Below, piece by piece: positions 41,518-50,575 of a stretch of DNA of 64,000 nt (the stretch's first letter is position 1; each line of letters begins with the position of its first letter). Under the pieces are notes generated by a model. That model made no database searches. It had not been told where the DNA came from and saw only the letters and a program-made list of their open reading frames with translations. A program made the position numbers and the translations under genes. The stretch is from NCBI GenBank assembly GCA_039028695.1, contig JBCCHN010000013.1:1-64000 (forward strand), in the 5' to 3' direction. This stretch comes from JANQKX01 sp039028695 (GTDB lineage: Bacteria; Pseudomonadota; Alphaproteobacteria; Kiloniellales; Kiloniellaceae).

Positions 41518-44500
41518 GTCTGAAGCGATCTTGGACTTCCTGCTGGGCGGCGGCAATATTTGCGCTTGCTGCCTTTACTCTTCAGATACAAACGTCAAGC
41601 GGCGATCTGCGCTCATGGCCGCTGCCGGGCTTGTCCAGCGTCGCGGCGGCTGAGCCGGTGAAGGTACGGGGCGGGCGCCATGACACCTATGCTCGTTTGG
41701 TGTTCGAGTGGCCGGCGCCGGTCCCCTATGAGGCTTATATGGACGGTAAACGTCTTATCATTACCTTTGGCAAGCAAGCTCAATTCGATGCCCAGGTCCT
41801 GGTTAAGGCGCTGCCCAATGAAATTGCGGCGGCCAGTTTGTCACCAGATGGTGTGGTGGTGACCGTTACCCTGAAAAAGGCCATGGGTCTGAAGGACTTT
41901 ACTCTGGACAAACGCATCGTCATTGATTTGACGGACGATCCGGCCGATGGGCGATCCACAAAAAAGAAAAAGCCAGGGCGTGAGGCGATCCAGGTGGCTG
42001 AAAAATCAGCCTCGGATGAGACCAAGAAGGTAGCAGTGGGGACAAGCAAAGCGGTGCCTCAGGCGGCAAAGAAAAACGGGCGGGCTGAGACCCAAAAGGC
42101 GTCGTCCCGGCCGGTTAACTTGGTCGGTGAAGGCACCAGGAAAGAGGCAAAGGCGGCAGTACCGAAAGTATCCGAGGACGAGGTGGAGAAACAAAGTGCG
42201 GAGGCGGTGCTGGTGTCCGCCGTGCCTCAGGCTGATTTTGAGATCCGCCGGCGGGCACGGGACGAGGCTCAATCGCCGGTGCTGGGTCGCGCCGCCGCAG
42301 CCGTGATGCCATTGGAGCTCCAATTCACGTGGCACCAATCCCAAGATAGGCCCGTTGCGGCGGCCGGTTTCCGGCATGCTGGTTATCTCTGGCTCGTATT
42401 CGACCGCCCCGCGCCGCCTGATATTATTGAAAAGATTGCTGCGGCGCGCACGGAAATCGCGGGCGCCACACTGATCCCGGCGCCCCATGCGACGGTTCTG
42501 CGTCTCGAGACGAGCCCTTTGATCTCACCGCGTTTTTCGAGGGAAGGGGACTCTTGGGTTGTTGACCTGCGGGCGCGCAGCGACTCACTCGAACAGGTGG
42601 CGACGGTTGATCTGGCCAAGGATGGCGCCGACGGTTTGATCCGCATCAGCGCGCCGGACCGGGGCCGCATGATTTGGCTGACCGATCCCCATAGTGGCCA
42701 ACGATTGGTCGTCATCCCGTCCGCGCAGGCTGGTATCGGATTACCGGCCCGTCACAGCTTCGCGCAATTCGAGGCCTTGACCAGTCAACAAGGCGTGGTT
42801 TTGTCGCCCCTCTCGCAGGGGATAGAGGTCGCCAATGCCAAAAGCGGTATATTGGTTCGGGACCAGGCCGGTCTGCGGGTGTCGGGCGAAAGCGCTCGAA
42901 ACCTAATGCCGCGGGATTTGGCCGCGACGGATCGGGGGCGCCGCCTATTCGATCTGACCAAATGGCGGATCACCGACCGGTCCGGCTTCACCGAGGTTAA
43001 GCAAGACTTGCTGCATGACATCGTAGATGTCCCCGGCGAGGATCGAACGATAGCGCGTTGGCGGTTGGCCCGGTTCTACTTCGCCTGGGGTTTGGCGCGG
43101 GAGACCTTGGGCCTGTTACGAGTCATCGAAAACACCGCACCCCGGATGGCCAGTGATCCTGAATTTGTGCTGATGCGCGGCGCTAGCCATTTCATGCTGC
43201 GTAACTATGATGCGGCGGCGGAACATTTGAACGATCCAGTCTTGAGCAATGAATGGGAAGCCAAGCCCTGGCAGGGTGCCCTGCTGGCAGCGGCCCAGGA
43301 TTGGGAGCCGGCGGCCGGTTATTTTGCCGAGAGCCACGCGCTTTTTGCGGCTTATCCCCGGCAAGTGCGCAATCGTCTCCGCCTCTTGGCGGCCGAAGCG
43401 CGGATCGGGATTCATGACTCTGGCGGGGCCTCGGCACATTTGGTGAAGCTCAGCCGGGACGAACTCGATGAGGCGGAGGCCGCGCAAGCCAAATATCTAA
43501 CGGGACGCCGCTTTCATTTGGATGGGGAGCGCGATCTGGCCCGTCAGCTTTGGCGCGAGCTGGCAAACGACAACCATCGTGCCTCGCAGGCACGGGCGCG
43601 GCTGGGGTTGTTGGACATGGCGTTGGAAGACGAGGAAATTTCAAAAGAAGAGGCGGTCGAGGCCTTGGAACGCCTGCGTTTCGCCTGGCGAGGGGACACC
43701 TTTGAGATGGCCTTGCTGTCTAGACTGGCAGCGATTTATCGAAAAAACGGCAATTACCGTAAAGCTCTGATCACCATGCGGCAGACCGCGTCCAACTTTC
43801 CCCGAAGCCCCGAAGCGCGAGCCATTACCGAACAGATGAGTGACCTTTTCGCGGAGTTGTTCTTGACCGAGCAAGGAGACAGTGTGCCGCCGCTGAGGGC
43901 GCTTTCTCTCTATGAGGAGTTTAAGGAACTCACCCCGCCGGGGGACAGGGGTGATGCGATCATCACCCGTTTGGCCGATCGCTTGGTGGAGGTGGATCTG
44001 TTGCCGCAAGCCGCCGAGCTTATGGAGGAGCAGGTGCAGTTTCGCTTGCAGGGAACCGAAAAGGCTCGCGCTGGCAATCGCTTGGCTCTGATTTATCTGA
44101 TGGACGACAAGGCAGAACAATCACTGGGCGCGCTGGCAGAAAGCGCGGTTGCCGAGATGCCGGCGGAGCTGGCCCAGGAACGACGACTGCTGCGGGCCCG
44201 CGGCTTGGCGGCTTTGCAGCAGAATCAGGAGGCCTTGGCCCTTCTTAAGAATGATGACAGCCCCAAGGCTGTGCGCCTGGTGGGCGAAATCAAGTGGCAA
44301 ATGCGTGATTGGATCGGTGCCGCCAAAGCCCTAGACCGGCAAATTCCGCAAGACCCGCCCGATCGCGCTCTCACCGAAACGGAGAGTCAACGGGTTGTGA
44401 ACCTGGCCATGGCCTTGACGCTTGCCGATGATCGGGTGCGACTGATCGCCTTGAACAAGCGTTACCAAAACGCCATGGCGCAGGGCCCCCACCGGGATCT

Positions 44501-44636
44501 CTTTCGCCTGCTCGCCAGCGGGATAGATCCCAACGGTGCCCGGAGTATTGCCGAAGGATTGGGCCAAGTGGATACGGTGCAAGCCTTTCTATCCAGCTAC
44601 AAAGAAGGGGCGGGCAACGGCGCGACCACTCAATAG
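41514..44636 (+). CDS. large periplasmic repeat protein coupled to motB
   Basis: 1040 residues. Signal sequence (about 1-46, ending AAA). Two AMIN-like beta segments: about 50-140 (VKVRGGRHDTYARLVFEWP, then GKRLIITFGKQAQFDA) and about 255-355 (the second copy FRHAGYLWLVFDRPAPPD). A charged linker between them is Lys/Glu/Ala-rich. From about 500 to the end is a helical TPR-like solenoid with paired helices (ARFYFAWGLARETLGLLRVIEN; GNYRKALITMRQTASNFPRSPEA). The ATG overlaps the motB stop (ATGA). No family name is known to me. Context suggests a periplasmic stator or motor accessory, comparable in place to MotC. Confidence 0.75.
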   Translation: MSLKRSWTSCWAAAIFALAAFTLQIQTSSGDLRSWPLPGLSSVAAAEPVKVRGGRHDTYARLVFEWPAPVPYEAYMDGKRLIITFGKQAQFDAQVLVKALPNEIAAASLSPDGVVVTVTLKKAMGLKDFTLDKRIVIDLTDDPADGRSTKKKKPGREAIQVAEKSASDETKKVAVGTSKAVPQAAKKNGRAETQKASSRPVNLVGEGTRKEAKAAVPKVSEDEVEKQSAEAVLVSAVPQADFEIRRRARDEAQSPVLGRAAAAVMPLELQFTWHQSQDRPVAAAGFRHAGYLWLVFDRPAPPDIIEKIAAARTEIAGATLIPAPHATVLRLETSPLISPRFSREGDSWVVDLRARSDSLEQVATVDLAKDGADGLIRISAPDRGRMIWLTDPHSGQRLVVIPSAQAGIGLPARHSFAQFEALTSQQGVVLSPLSQGIEVANAKSGILVRDQAGLRVSGESARNLMPRDLAATDRGRRLFDLTKWRITDRSGFTEVKQDLLHDIVDVPGEDRTIARWRLARFYFAWGLARETLGLLRVIENTAPRMASDPEFVLMRGASHFMLRNYDAAAEHLNDPVLSNEWEAKPWQGALLAAAQDWEPAAGYFAESHALFAAYPRQVRNRLRLLAAEARIGIHDSGGASAHLVKLSRDELDEAEAAQAKYLTGRRFHLDGERDLARQLWRELANDNHRASQARARLGLLDMALEDEEISKEEAVEALERLRFAWRGDTFEMALLSRLAAIYRKNGNYRKALITMRQTASNFPRSPEARAITEQMSDLFAELFLTEQGDSVPPLRALSLYEEFKELTPPGDRGDAIITRLADRLVEVDLLPQAAELMEEQVQFRLQGTEKARAGNRLALIYLMDDKAEQSLGALAESAVAEMPAELAQERRLLRARGLAALQQNQEALALLKNDDSPKAVRLVGEIKWQMRDWIGAAKALDRQIPQDPPDRALTETESQRVVNLAMALTLADDRVRLIALNKRYQNAMAQGPHRDLFRLLASGIDPNGARSIAEGLGQVDTVQAFLSSYKEGAGNGATTQ

Positions 44637-44665
44637 GAGGTCATTTGCATCATGAGGTCATTTGC
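44637..44665. repeat. 12-bp direct repeat at gene junction
   Basis: GAGGTCATTTGC occurs at 44637-44648 and 44654-44665, at the convergent ends of the 1040-residue gene and the TetR gene; the second copy includes the TetR 3' end. It may be a scar of insertion or a local duplication. Confidence 0.6.
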
Positions 44666-45291
44666 CTCCACCCCGGCCCTTGAGCAAAGGGCGTAAGGAT
44701 AAAATCCAAATCCTTCAGCAGGTTCTTCTTGTAATCCTCATAAGATAGAGCATCGTTAGAGGCCAGCTCAATGTAATGCATGGTCTCGACCCGGAACAAG
44801 ATACCCCCAAGCCTTTGGGTATCGCAGTCTTTCCGGAGCAAGGCGTTTTGTTGCATGACATCGAGCATGTGGATAATGCGCTTGAGGAGGTGATCGTTGA
44901 ATCTGGCAAAGCGATCGCCCAACGTGGTCTGGCGATGGGCAATGGACAGGCCAAAGAGATTGCGCCAGTTTTCTTTGCCCAAATGATCCAAAGAATGACG
45001 CGTCATCGCGAAAAAGACGCCACTCACACCATCGATGAGGGATTTTGCCGGGTTATTGATCAGGTCCCTGATCTCGGCTTCGACAAAACGGTCGTGAAGG
45101 GTGACAAGCTCTAAAAGCAAGTCGGATTTGTTTTCAAAATAATTGTAAACTGTGCCCACGGAAACGCCGGCGGCTATGGCGATCGCATCGATTTTGGTAT
45201 CCTCATAGCCGTACCGCCGAAATTCTTCTTCCGCCGCCAGCAGGATGCGCCTTTGCCTGTCCGCCTTTTGCTTTTCCCTTAGGCCGCTCAT
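44650..45291 (-). CDS. TetR-family regulator
   Basis: 213 residues. N-terminal HTH: RQRRILLAAEEEFRRYGYEDTKIDAIAIAAGVSVGTVYNYFENK (about 13-56), a textbook TetR opening. The ligand domain is unassigned. It is divergent from the ABC importer operon at 45486; between them lie a sigma-70-type promoter and a perfect palindrome, so it probably regulates that operon. Its 3' end abuts the motility cluster. Confidence 0.9.
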   Translation of the reverse strand: MSGLREKQKADRQRRILLAAEEEFRRYGYEDTKIDAIAIAAGVSVGTVYNYFENKSDLLLELVTLHDRFVEAEIRDLINNPAKSLIDGVSGVFFAMTRHSLDHLGKENWRNLFGLSIAHRQTTLGDRFARFNDHLLKRIIHMLDVMQQNALLRKDCDTQRLGGILFRVETMHYIELASNDALSYEDYKKNLLKDLDFILTPFAQGPGWRQMTS

Positions 45292-45333
45292 TTGCTGCCT
45301 AACCCCTTACGTTTTTTGGCCCGCAAGAACAGT

Positions 45334-45377
45334 TTGACTCATTACGGGATCGGAGTCATAAAAAATGAACCGGTTCA
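45334..45377 (+). promoter_or_regulatory. promoter with palindromic operator for the ABC importer
   Basis: TTGACT (45334-45339), 17-base spacer, CATAAA (45357-45362), predicted start near 45369. The perfect palindrome TGAACCGGTTCA (45366-45377) sits on the predicted start, as expected for a TetR operator. Confidence 0.65.
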
Positions 45378-45485
45378 ACTTTTCAAGGGAAGAAGTGAAA
45401 TTTTGACGAGATCAGGGGAACCGAACGGGACAATGAAACTGAATTTTGCCTCAAAGGGCATGGTAAGACGAAGAGGGAGGCTTTC

Positions 45486-46589
45486 ATGACATCCAAGGAT
45501 CATCCGTTTTCAGTGGCACAGTTGATGCGCAGCATTGCGATTGGTCTGCCCCTGGCTGGCGTCTTTAGCGTTGCTTTTAGCCTAACAGACTCCGCGCGTG
45601 CGGCGGATGAATTAAACGCGCTGGTATGGTGCGACCATACGGACCCGGCCTTGATCGAACCCTTTGAGAAGGAACATGGGGTCAAGGTGAACCTGAAGGA
45701 ATATGAGGGCACCGGCGCTGCTTTGGCGATTGTGGAACAGTCCCAACCGGGAGACTGGGACGTTTTTGTGATCGACGGGGTGGATGTCCCCACGGTGGTC
45801 GATGCCGGTTTGTTAGCCGAATTGCCGCAAGATCAGATGCCGCTGGACGATGTTTTTGAGGCCGTACAGATGCGCGATGTCACTTTCCGGGATGGCAAGA
45901 TGTACGCGATCATGGAAAAGTTTGGCTACAACGTGATCAGCTATAACAATGAAAAGGTCGATCCAGAGGACATGCGGGATCTGAATTCCCTCTGGTCGGA
46001 CAAATATAAGGGGCGCATTGCCGTCTACGACTACTACATCCCCTTGATGGACCTTGTGGCCCTGAAAATGGGAATGAAGCCCTCCGACATCACCGCTGAT
46101 GTTTTGCCCCAGATGAAGGAAGAGCTGTTCAAGCTTAAGGAAAACTCCGTCATGGTTGGGGATGTGGTCGCGTCTTCCACCGCTTTGGCCGTGGGGGAAG
46201 CGGATATCTTGATCGGTGGCGGCGAATGGGCTGTTGCTGTCCTGGCGGCGGAACAGTCGGAGCTGGATTGGGTGTTGCCGGATCAAGGCGGCGTCTTGTG
46301 GAGCCAGTCCATCGCGGTCTTTGAAGAGTCAAAGAACAAGGATCTGGCCATTGAGTTCGTGAAGTACATCATGAGCCCAGAAGGCCAAGCACGGCTCGCC
46401 ACCTCGTCCTGTTTCTGGGGGATGCCGGCCAACGCCAAGGCGGGCGACCACCTGAACGACTTCCAAAAGTCGGCGCTACGCTGGGACGAGCAGCCGGAAT
46501 TTCAGGCCAAGTCACACCGCTACTTCATCCCCGATGCGGAGTTGGATGGGCAGATGCTCGACGTATGGACCGAATTCCTGCAACATTGA
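45486..46589 (+). CDS. polyamine-type ABC substrate-binding protein
   Basis: 367 residues. Signal peptide to about residue 38 (SARA). Mature part begins ELNALVWCDHTDPALIEPFEKEHGVKVNLKEYEGTGAALAIVE, typical of PotD/PotF-like proteins; VPTVVDAGLLAELPQDQMP and GRIAVYDYYIPLMDLVALKMG lie in the ligand cleft region. It binds the substrate in the periplasm and passes it to the two permeases. The exact ligand (spermidine, putrescine or another cation) cannot be told. GAGGGAGG before the ATG. First of four genes in the order binding protein, two permeases, ATPase. Confidence 0.88.
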   Translation: MTSKDHPFSVAQLMRSIAIGLPLAGVFSVAFSLTDSARAADELNALVWCDHTDPALIEPFEKEHGVKVNLKEYEGTGAALAIVEQSQPGDWDVFVIDGVDVPTVVDAGLLAELPQDQMPLDDVFEAVQMRDVTFRDGKMYAIMEKFGYNVISYNNEKVDPEDMRDLNSLWSDKYKGRIAVYDYYIPLMDLVALKMGMKPSDITADVLPQMKEELFKLKENSVMVGDVVASSTALAVGEADILIGGGEWAVAVLAAEQSELDWVLPDQGGVLWSQSIAVFEESKNKDLAIEFVKYIMSPEGQARLATSSCFWGMPANAKAGDHLNDFQKSALRWDEQPEFQAKSHRYFIPDAELDGQMLDVWTEFLQH

Positions 46590-46636
46590 GCAAAGACCAA
46601 ACCAACGCTCTTTTGAGAAAAAGCGGCTAGACAGCT

Positions 46637-47503
46637 ATGGCAATAGATCTCCCCAGGCCCCGCGGCGAAAGCTTGCGCGCCTGGGGATTTCTTTTGCCGG
46701 CGCTGCTGTGGACGGCGGCCTTTTTCCTCCTACCGTTGGCCATTATGGCTGTTTACAGCTTGTGGCGACGGGTGGGACATAAGGTCGAGACGGATATCAG
46801 TCTGCAAAACTATGAAAACTTTTTCGCCAAATCCTATTTCTATGAATCACTGATTAACTCGTTGGAGGTCACGGTACTGGTGACCTTTATCAGTATTCTC
46901 TTGGCTTATCCATTGGCCTATACCCTGGCCGAGAAGGTGCCGTCCCGTTGGCAACGCATTGCCCTGATCATGGCGATCCTACCTTTTTGGACCTCATATG
47001 TTGTGCGCTCCTATAGCTGGCTTCTGGTGCTGTCCGAAGGCGGTATTATCTCCAACTTCCTCTTAGACGTGGGGCTAAGCTCAGAGCCTATTTCCTTGGC
47101 CAACAGCCGCAGCGCAACCGTGATCGGTTTCGTGCACTTCTTCGTCATGCTGTTGACCCTGACCATTTTTGCCAATCTGGTGCAACTGCCCAAGAACTAC
47201 CGGCGCGCGGCGGCGGACTTGGGGGCGGGCCCGCTTCGCACTTTTATCTATATTATCTTTCCGCTGACCCTGCCTGGGATCATGGTGGGCGCCTTTTTGA
47301 CCTTCGTCTTATGCATCGGTGACTTCATCACCCCCGCCATACTGGGCGGCAAACGCGAGTTGCTGCTGCCCCAAACCATTATGCTGCAGATCGAGCGCCG
47401 GTCGGATTTCCCCAGTGCGTCGGCGCTGGCCATGATTTTGATGATGGTGGTGAGTATGGTCTACCTAGGCTGTGCCCGCTGGCTTAGGCTGGATCGGCTT
47501 TAA
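46637..47503 (+). CDS. polyamine-type ABC permease, PotB-like
   Basis: 288 residues. Six membrane helices and the permease EAA loop in the form DLGAGPLRTFIYIIFPLTLPGI (about 195-216). PotB-type N terminus PAAL... is replaced by FLLPALLWTAAFFLLPLAIMAVYSLW. Pairs with the next gene as a heterodimeric channel. 47 bases after the binding-protein gene. Confidence 0.9.
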   Translation: MAIDLPRPRGESLRAWGFLLPALLWTAAFFLLPLAIMAVYSLWRRVGHKVETDISLQNYENFFAKSYFYESLINSLEVTVLVTFISILLAYPLAYTLAEKVPSRWQRIALIMAILPFWTSYVVRSYSWLLVLSEGGIISNFLLDVGLSSEPISLANSRSATVIGFVHFFVMLLTLTIFANLVQLPKNYRRAAADLGAGPLRTFIYIIFPLTLPGIMVGAFLTFVLCIGDFITPAILGGKRELLLPQTIMLQIERRSDFPSASALAMILMMVVSMVYLGCARWLRLDRL

Positions 47504-47515
47504 GGGGACGGCATC

Positions 47516-48289
47516 ATGCGAAACCTTCCTGCTTTCCTTTATGCCGGGCTCATTTACGGCTTCATTTTCTTGCCGGTCATTGTCCTTGTGCTTTTTTCCT
47601 TTCAAGAGTCCCGCGTGCCGGTTCCGCCCTTCGATGGGCCCAGCCTAAAATGGTACGATGCCTTTTTGAGCGATGACCGGGTGGTCGAGGCGCTTTTGAA
47701 TTCGGTCATCGTCGCGATGGCTTCATCGGCCGTGTCGGTCGTATTAGGGTTCCTGGCGGCCTTTTCATTAGCCCGGCATCGTGTGCGCATGGGCGGGCTT
47801 CTTCAAGGCTTGTTGACCGCGCCCTTGACGGTCAGTTATCTGATTATTGCTATGGGACTGTTGATCACTTTCAATATGCTCGGTATCCCTAAGTCCCTCT
47901 TGACCATTGGTATTGGCCATGTGGTGATCAATCTGCCCCTTTGCTTTGCGATCATCTTTAGCCAGATGGGCGCTCATCAAGCCAATATGGAACGTGCGGC
48001 GCGGGATTTAGGGGCGCGGGAGTGGCAAGTGCTCGCATTGGTGACGGTGCCCCTTTTATGGCCTGCTTTGTTTGCGGCCTTCTTCCTCTCGGTGACCTTC
48101 TCATGGGATGAATTCATCATCGCCTTTATGGTCAGCCGCTTTGAGGTTACTCTGCCAGTGGAGATTTGGAGTATGCTGCGTACGGGCCTCAATCCCCAAA
48201 CCAATGCGGTGGGCAGCTTTGTTTTCCTGGTCTCCGTGGCCATCGTTTTCTTGCTCGATATGGTCCTCTTCCGAAAGAAAAAGACATGA
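47516..48289 (+). CDS. polyamine-type ABC permease, PotC-like
   Basis: 257 residues. Six helices; EAA loop DLGAREWQVLALVTVPLLWPALF (about 163-185). FLPVIVLVLFSFQESRVPVPPFDGPSLKWYDAF is the usual PotC opening. Overlaps the ATPase gene by four bases (ATGA), so the four-gene order is continuous. Confidence 0.9.
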   Translation: MRNLPAFLYAGLIYGFIFLPVIVLVLFSFQESRVPVPPFDGPSLKWYDAFLSDDRVVEALLNSVIVAMASSAVSVVLGFLAAFSLARHRVRMGGLLQGLLTAPLTVSYLIIAMGLLITFNMLGIPKSLLTIGIGHVVINLPLCFAIIFSQMGAHQANMERAARDLGAREWQVLALVTVPLLWPALFAAFFLSVTFSWDEFIIAFMVSRFEVTLPVEIWSMLRTGLNPQTNAVGSFVFLVSVAIVFLLDMVLFRKKKT

Positions 48290-49359
48290 ACGCGCTGGCA
48301 GTGGAGTTTCGCGCCATCGGCATGAGTTTTGGCACCAAGGTGGCGGTGAAGGACATTAACTTGTCGGTTCAACGGGGTGATTATGTGGTTTTGCTCGGAC
48401 CCTCTGGCGGCGGTAAGACGACACTTTTGAATATTCTTGGCGGGTTTCTGACACCCACAGCCGGGCGGGTTTTGATCGATGGCGCGGATGTCACAGACAT
48501 AGCCCCGGCCAAGCGACCCACGACCACGGTTTTTCAGGACTACGCTCTTTTTCCCCATATGACCGTGGCGGGCAACGTAGGCTTTGGTTTAAAGATGCAA
48601 AGCCTGCCAAAAGCTGAGCAATCGCCGCGTATTGCCCAAGCCCTCGAGATGGTTGGGCTGGCTCATCTTGCCGGCCGTCGCATTCACGAGCTTTCCGGTG
48701 GACAACGCCAACGCATCGCCTTAGCTCGCGCTCTTGCAGTAGAGCCGACGGTCCTCTTGCTGGACGAGCCCTTGGGCGCTTTGGATATGAAGCTGCGCCG
48801 GCAAATGCAGGAAGAGCTGAAGGCCATTCAAAAGCGTGTCGGCACGACCTTTGTCCATGTGACTCATGACCAAGAAGAAGCCATGGCCATCGCCGATGTG
48901 ATCGTGGTGATGAATGACGGCTTTATCGAGGATCTGGGGCCCCCTGAGCGCATCTACCTTCGCCCGGCGAGCCGCTTTACCGCGACCTTCATGGGGGAGA
49001 GCAACCTCTTTGACGGGAAGGTCACGGCGGTCAATGGAGACCGCTTGACGGTGGAAGCGGCGTTCGGGCAGTTTGAGATAACGGGGCCGGGAGAAGAAGG
49101 CCAAGAGGTTTGCCTTGTGGTGAGGCCGGAGCATCTTTCCAGCTCATCAGATGAGAATAGAAGCGGTCGCCAACTCTTGCTGGGTCAGGGTCGCATAGAG
49201 GAAACGGGCTTTTTTGGGACTCACCACCAGTGCCTTGTTCAGCTCGCGGGGCATGGGGCGCTGATCCGGCTACGTTTGCCCCAACGGGCAGCCCCTCAGA
49301 TTGGGGACAGCTTAGAGCTTTTTGCCGATCCCTCGGATATCGCTGTGGTGCCGCGATAA
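48286..49359 (+). CDS. polyamine-type ABC ATPase, PotA-like
   Basis: 357 residues from ATG 48286 (a longer frame starting at 48166 is antisense-like carry-over within the permease gene). Walker A GPSGGGKT (38-45), signature LSGGQ (136-140), Walker B VLLLDEP (156-162) and a C-terminal TOBE-type part from about 240 (FMGESNLFDGKVTAV). It drives import by the two permeases. The gene runs toward a convergent dehydrogenase-like gene 28 bases away. Confidence 0.93.
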   Translation: MNALAVEFRAIGMSFGTKVAVKDINLSVQRGDYVVLLGPSGGGKTTLLNILGGFLTPTAGRVLIDGADVTDIAPAKRPTTTVFQDYALFPHMTVAGNVGFGLKMQSLPKAEQSPRIAQALEMVGLAHLAGRRIHELSGGQRQRIALARALAVEPTVLLLDEPLGALDMKLRRQMQEELKAIQKRVGTTFVHVTHDQEEAMAIADVIVVMNDGFIEDLGPPERIYLRPASRFTATFMGESNLFDGKVTAVNGDRLTVEAAFGQFEITGPGEEGQEVCLVVRPEHLSSSSDENRSGRQLLLGQGRIEETGFFGTHHQCLVQLAGHGALIRLRLPQRAAPQIGDSLELFADPSDIAVVPR

Positions 49360-49387
49360 ACACCTTCGGCCCGCACCCCCTGGCCCT

Positions 49388-49987
49388 TTACTCCACAATG
49401 ATGACCTGACCGGTAACCGCACCTTCTACGGATTTGGCATAGGCGCGCCCGACACGGTCGGATGGGACCCTTTCATGTCCGGGGAAGAAGGCCCCGTAGC
49501 GGGCTTCAGAAACTTCCAACAAACCGGGGCTCACCACGTTGAGCCTCATGCCACGGGGCATCTCGATGGCGGCTCCCGTCACGAAACCGGCCAGCGCGCC
49601 GTTGGCCGTGGCCGCGCCCACACCGGATCTCACGGGGTCCCGGTCCAAGACGCCGCTGGTCAGAGTGAAGGAGCCCCCATCCGTCACGGAACTCAGCCCG
49701 GTCAAGACCACGTTAATCTGCCCCATCACTTTGTTTTTCAGGCCCACCATCATCTGGTCCTCGCTAAAATCGACCAGGGGGCCAAAGTGGACCGAGCCCA
49801 CGGCAGAGATTACCGCATCTACCTGACCGGTCTTTTTGTAGAGGGCCACGAGAGAATCACGGTCACCAATATCCGCGCGAAGGTCGCCGCTGTTACGGCC
49901 CACGGTGATAAGGTCATGGCGCGAACCCAACTCGTCACAAAGAGCCGCACCAATGTCGCCTGTTGCTCCAAACACAACAATTTTCAT
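49388..49987 (-). CDS. short-chain dehydrogenase-like protein without YxxxK
   Basis: 199 residues from ATG 49987, with GGAG eight bases before it. Nucleotide-binding start MKIVVFGATGDIGAAL and NxxG-like SAVGSVHFGPL fit the SDR fold; GGSFTLTSGVL gives the catalytic Ser region. The usual YxxxK is replaced by A-T-A-N-G-type sequence (AATANGALAGFV), a feature shared by a known group of small SDR relatives, so classical catalysis is unlikely. RLNVVSPGLLEVS follows as in SDRs. It lies between the importer and the ars operon and could be independent of both. Confidence 0.8.
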   Translation of the reverse strand: MKIVVFGATGDIGAALCDELGSRHDLITVGRNSGDLRADIGDRDSLVALYKKTGQVDAVISAVGSVHFGPLVDFSEDQMMVGLKNKVMGQINVVLTGLSSVTDGGSFTLTSGVLDRDPVRSGVGAATANGALAGFVTGAAIEMPRGMRLNVVSPGLLEVSEARYGAFFPGHERVPSDRVGRAYAKSVEGAVTGQVIIVE

Positions 49988-50192
49988 TTCATCATCTCCT
50001 TCAAGTTTCACGCCAAGGCCTTGTAATGCCCGTGCTGGGCAAGCTAGGGGAAGCCACTGGCAACCTCAATGCCCAGCATAGGGGATGGGGGTGACAGGTA
50101 GCTCGGCCCCCGCCTTTCCAAATTCGCCGCAGCGTGGCCAGATTCATCCATGCGATACGGCTCACCGACAAATTCCATCTCAATCCAGTCAG

Positions 50193-50221
50193 TTGACAGT
50201 TATAAAAATATCAAATATTCA
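50193..50221 (+). promoter_or_regulatory. arsR promoter, possibly leaderless
   Basis: TTGACA (50193-50198), 17-base spacer, TATTCA (50216-50221). The predicted start coincides with the arsR ATG at 50228. An imperfect dyad TATCAAATATT...AATATGGATA surrounds it and could be the ArsR operator. Confidence 0.5.
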
Positions 50222-50227
50222 TGAAAT

Positions 50228-50575
50228 ATGGATATAAAAACAGCAACGTCTGGCTTTGGTGCTTTAAGCCAGGAAACCCGATTAGAAGTTATTCGTCGGC
50301 TGATTCGTGCCGGGTCGCGGGGCATGTTGTCCGGCGAGATCGGCGATGCCCTGGGGGTGCGGCAAAACACCATGTCGGCCAATCTGACAGTGCTGCTCAA
50401 CGCGGGACTAATCCGAAATGAGCGGGAAGGGCGGACTATCCGCTATTTTGTCGATCTGGACGGTTTAGGGGGCCTTTTGGAATTTTTAATGCGGGATTGC
50501 TGCGGCGGGCGTCCCGAGCTTTGCCGAGGTCTTATAGATCAGATTGCCCAGCAGGCGGAAGGAGCGACAACGTGA
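50228..50575 (+). CDS. arsR: ArsR-family repressor
   Basis: 115 residues. Winged helix with SQETRLEVIRRLI and VRQNTMSANLTVLLNAGLIRNEREGRTIRYFV. Cys91, Cys92 and Cys99 (DCCGGRPELC) are a plausible As(III) site in the C-terminal part, distinct from the helix-3 CxC of classic ArsR. No Shine-Dalgarno sequence precedes the ATG. GTGA overlap with arsC. It should release the operon when arsenite or antimonite is present. Confidence 0.93.
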   Translation: MDIKTATSGFGALSQETRLEVIRRLIRAGSRGMLSGEIGDALGVRQNTMSANLTVLLNAGLIRNEREGRTIRYFVDLDGLGGLLEFLMRDCCGGRPELCRGLIDQIAQQAEGATT

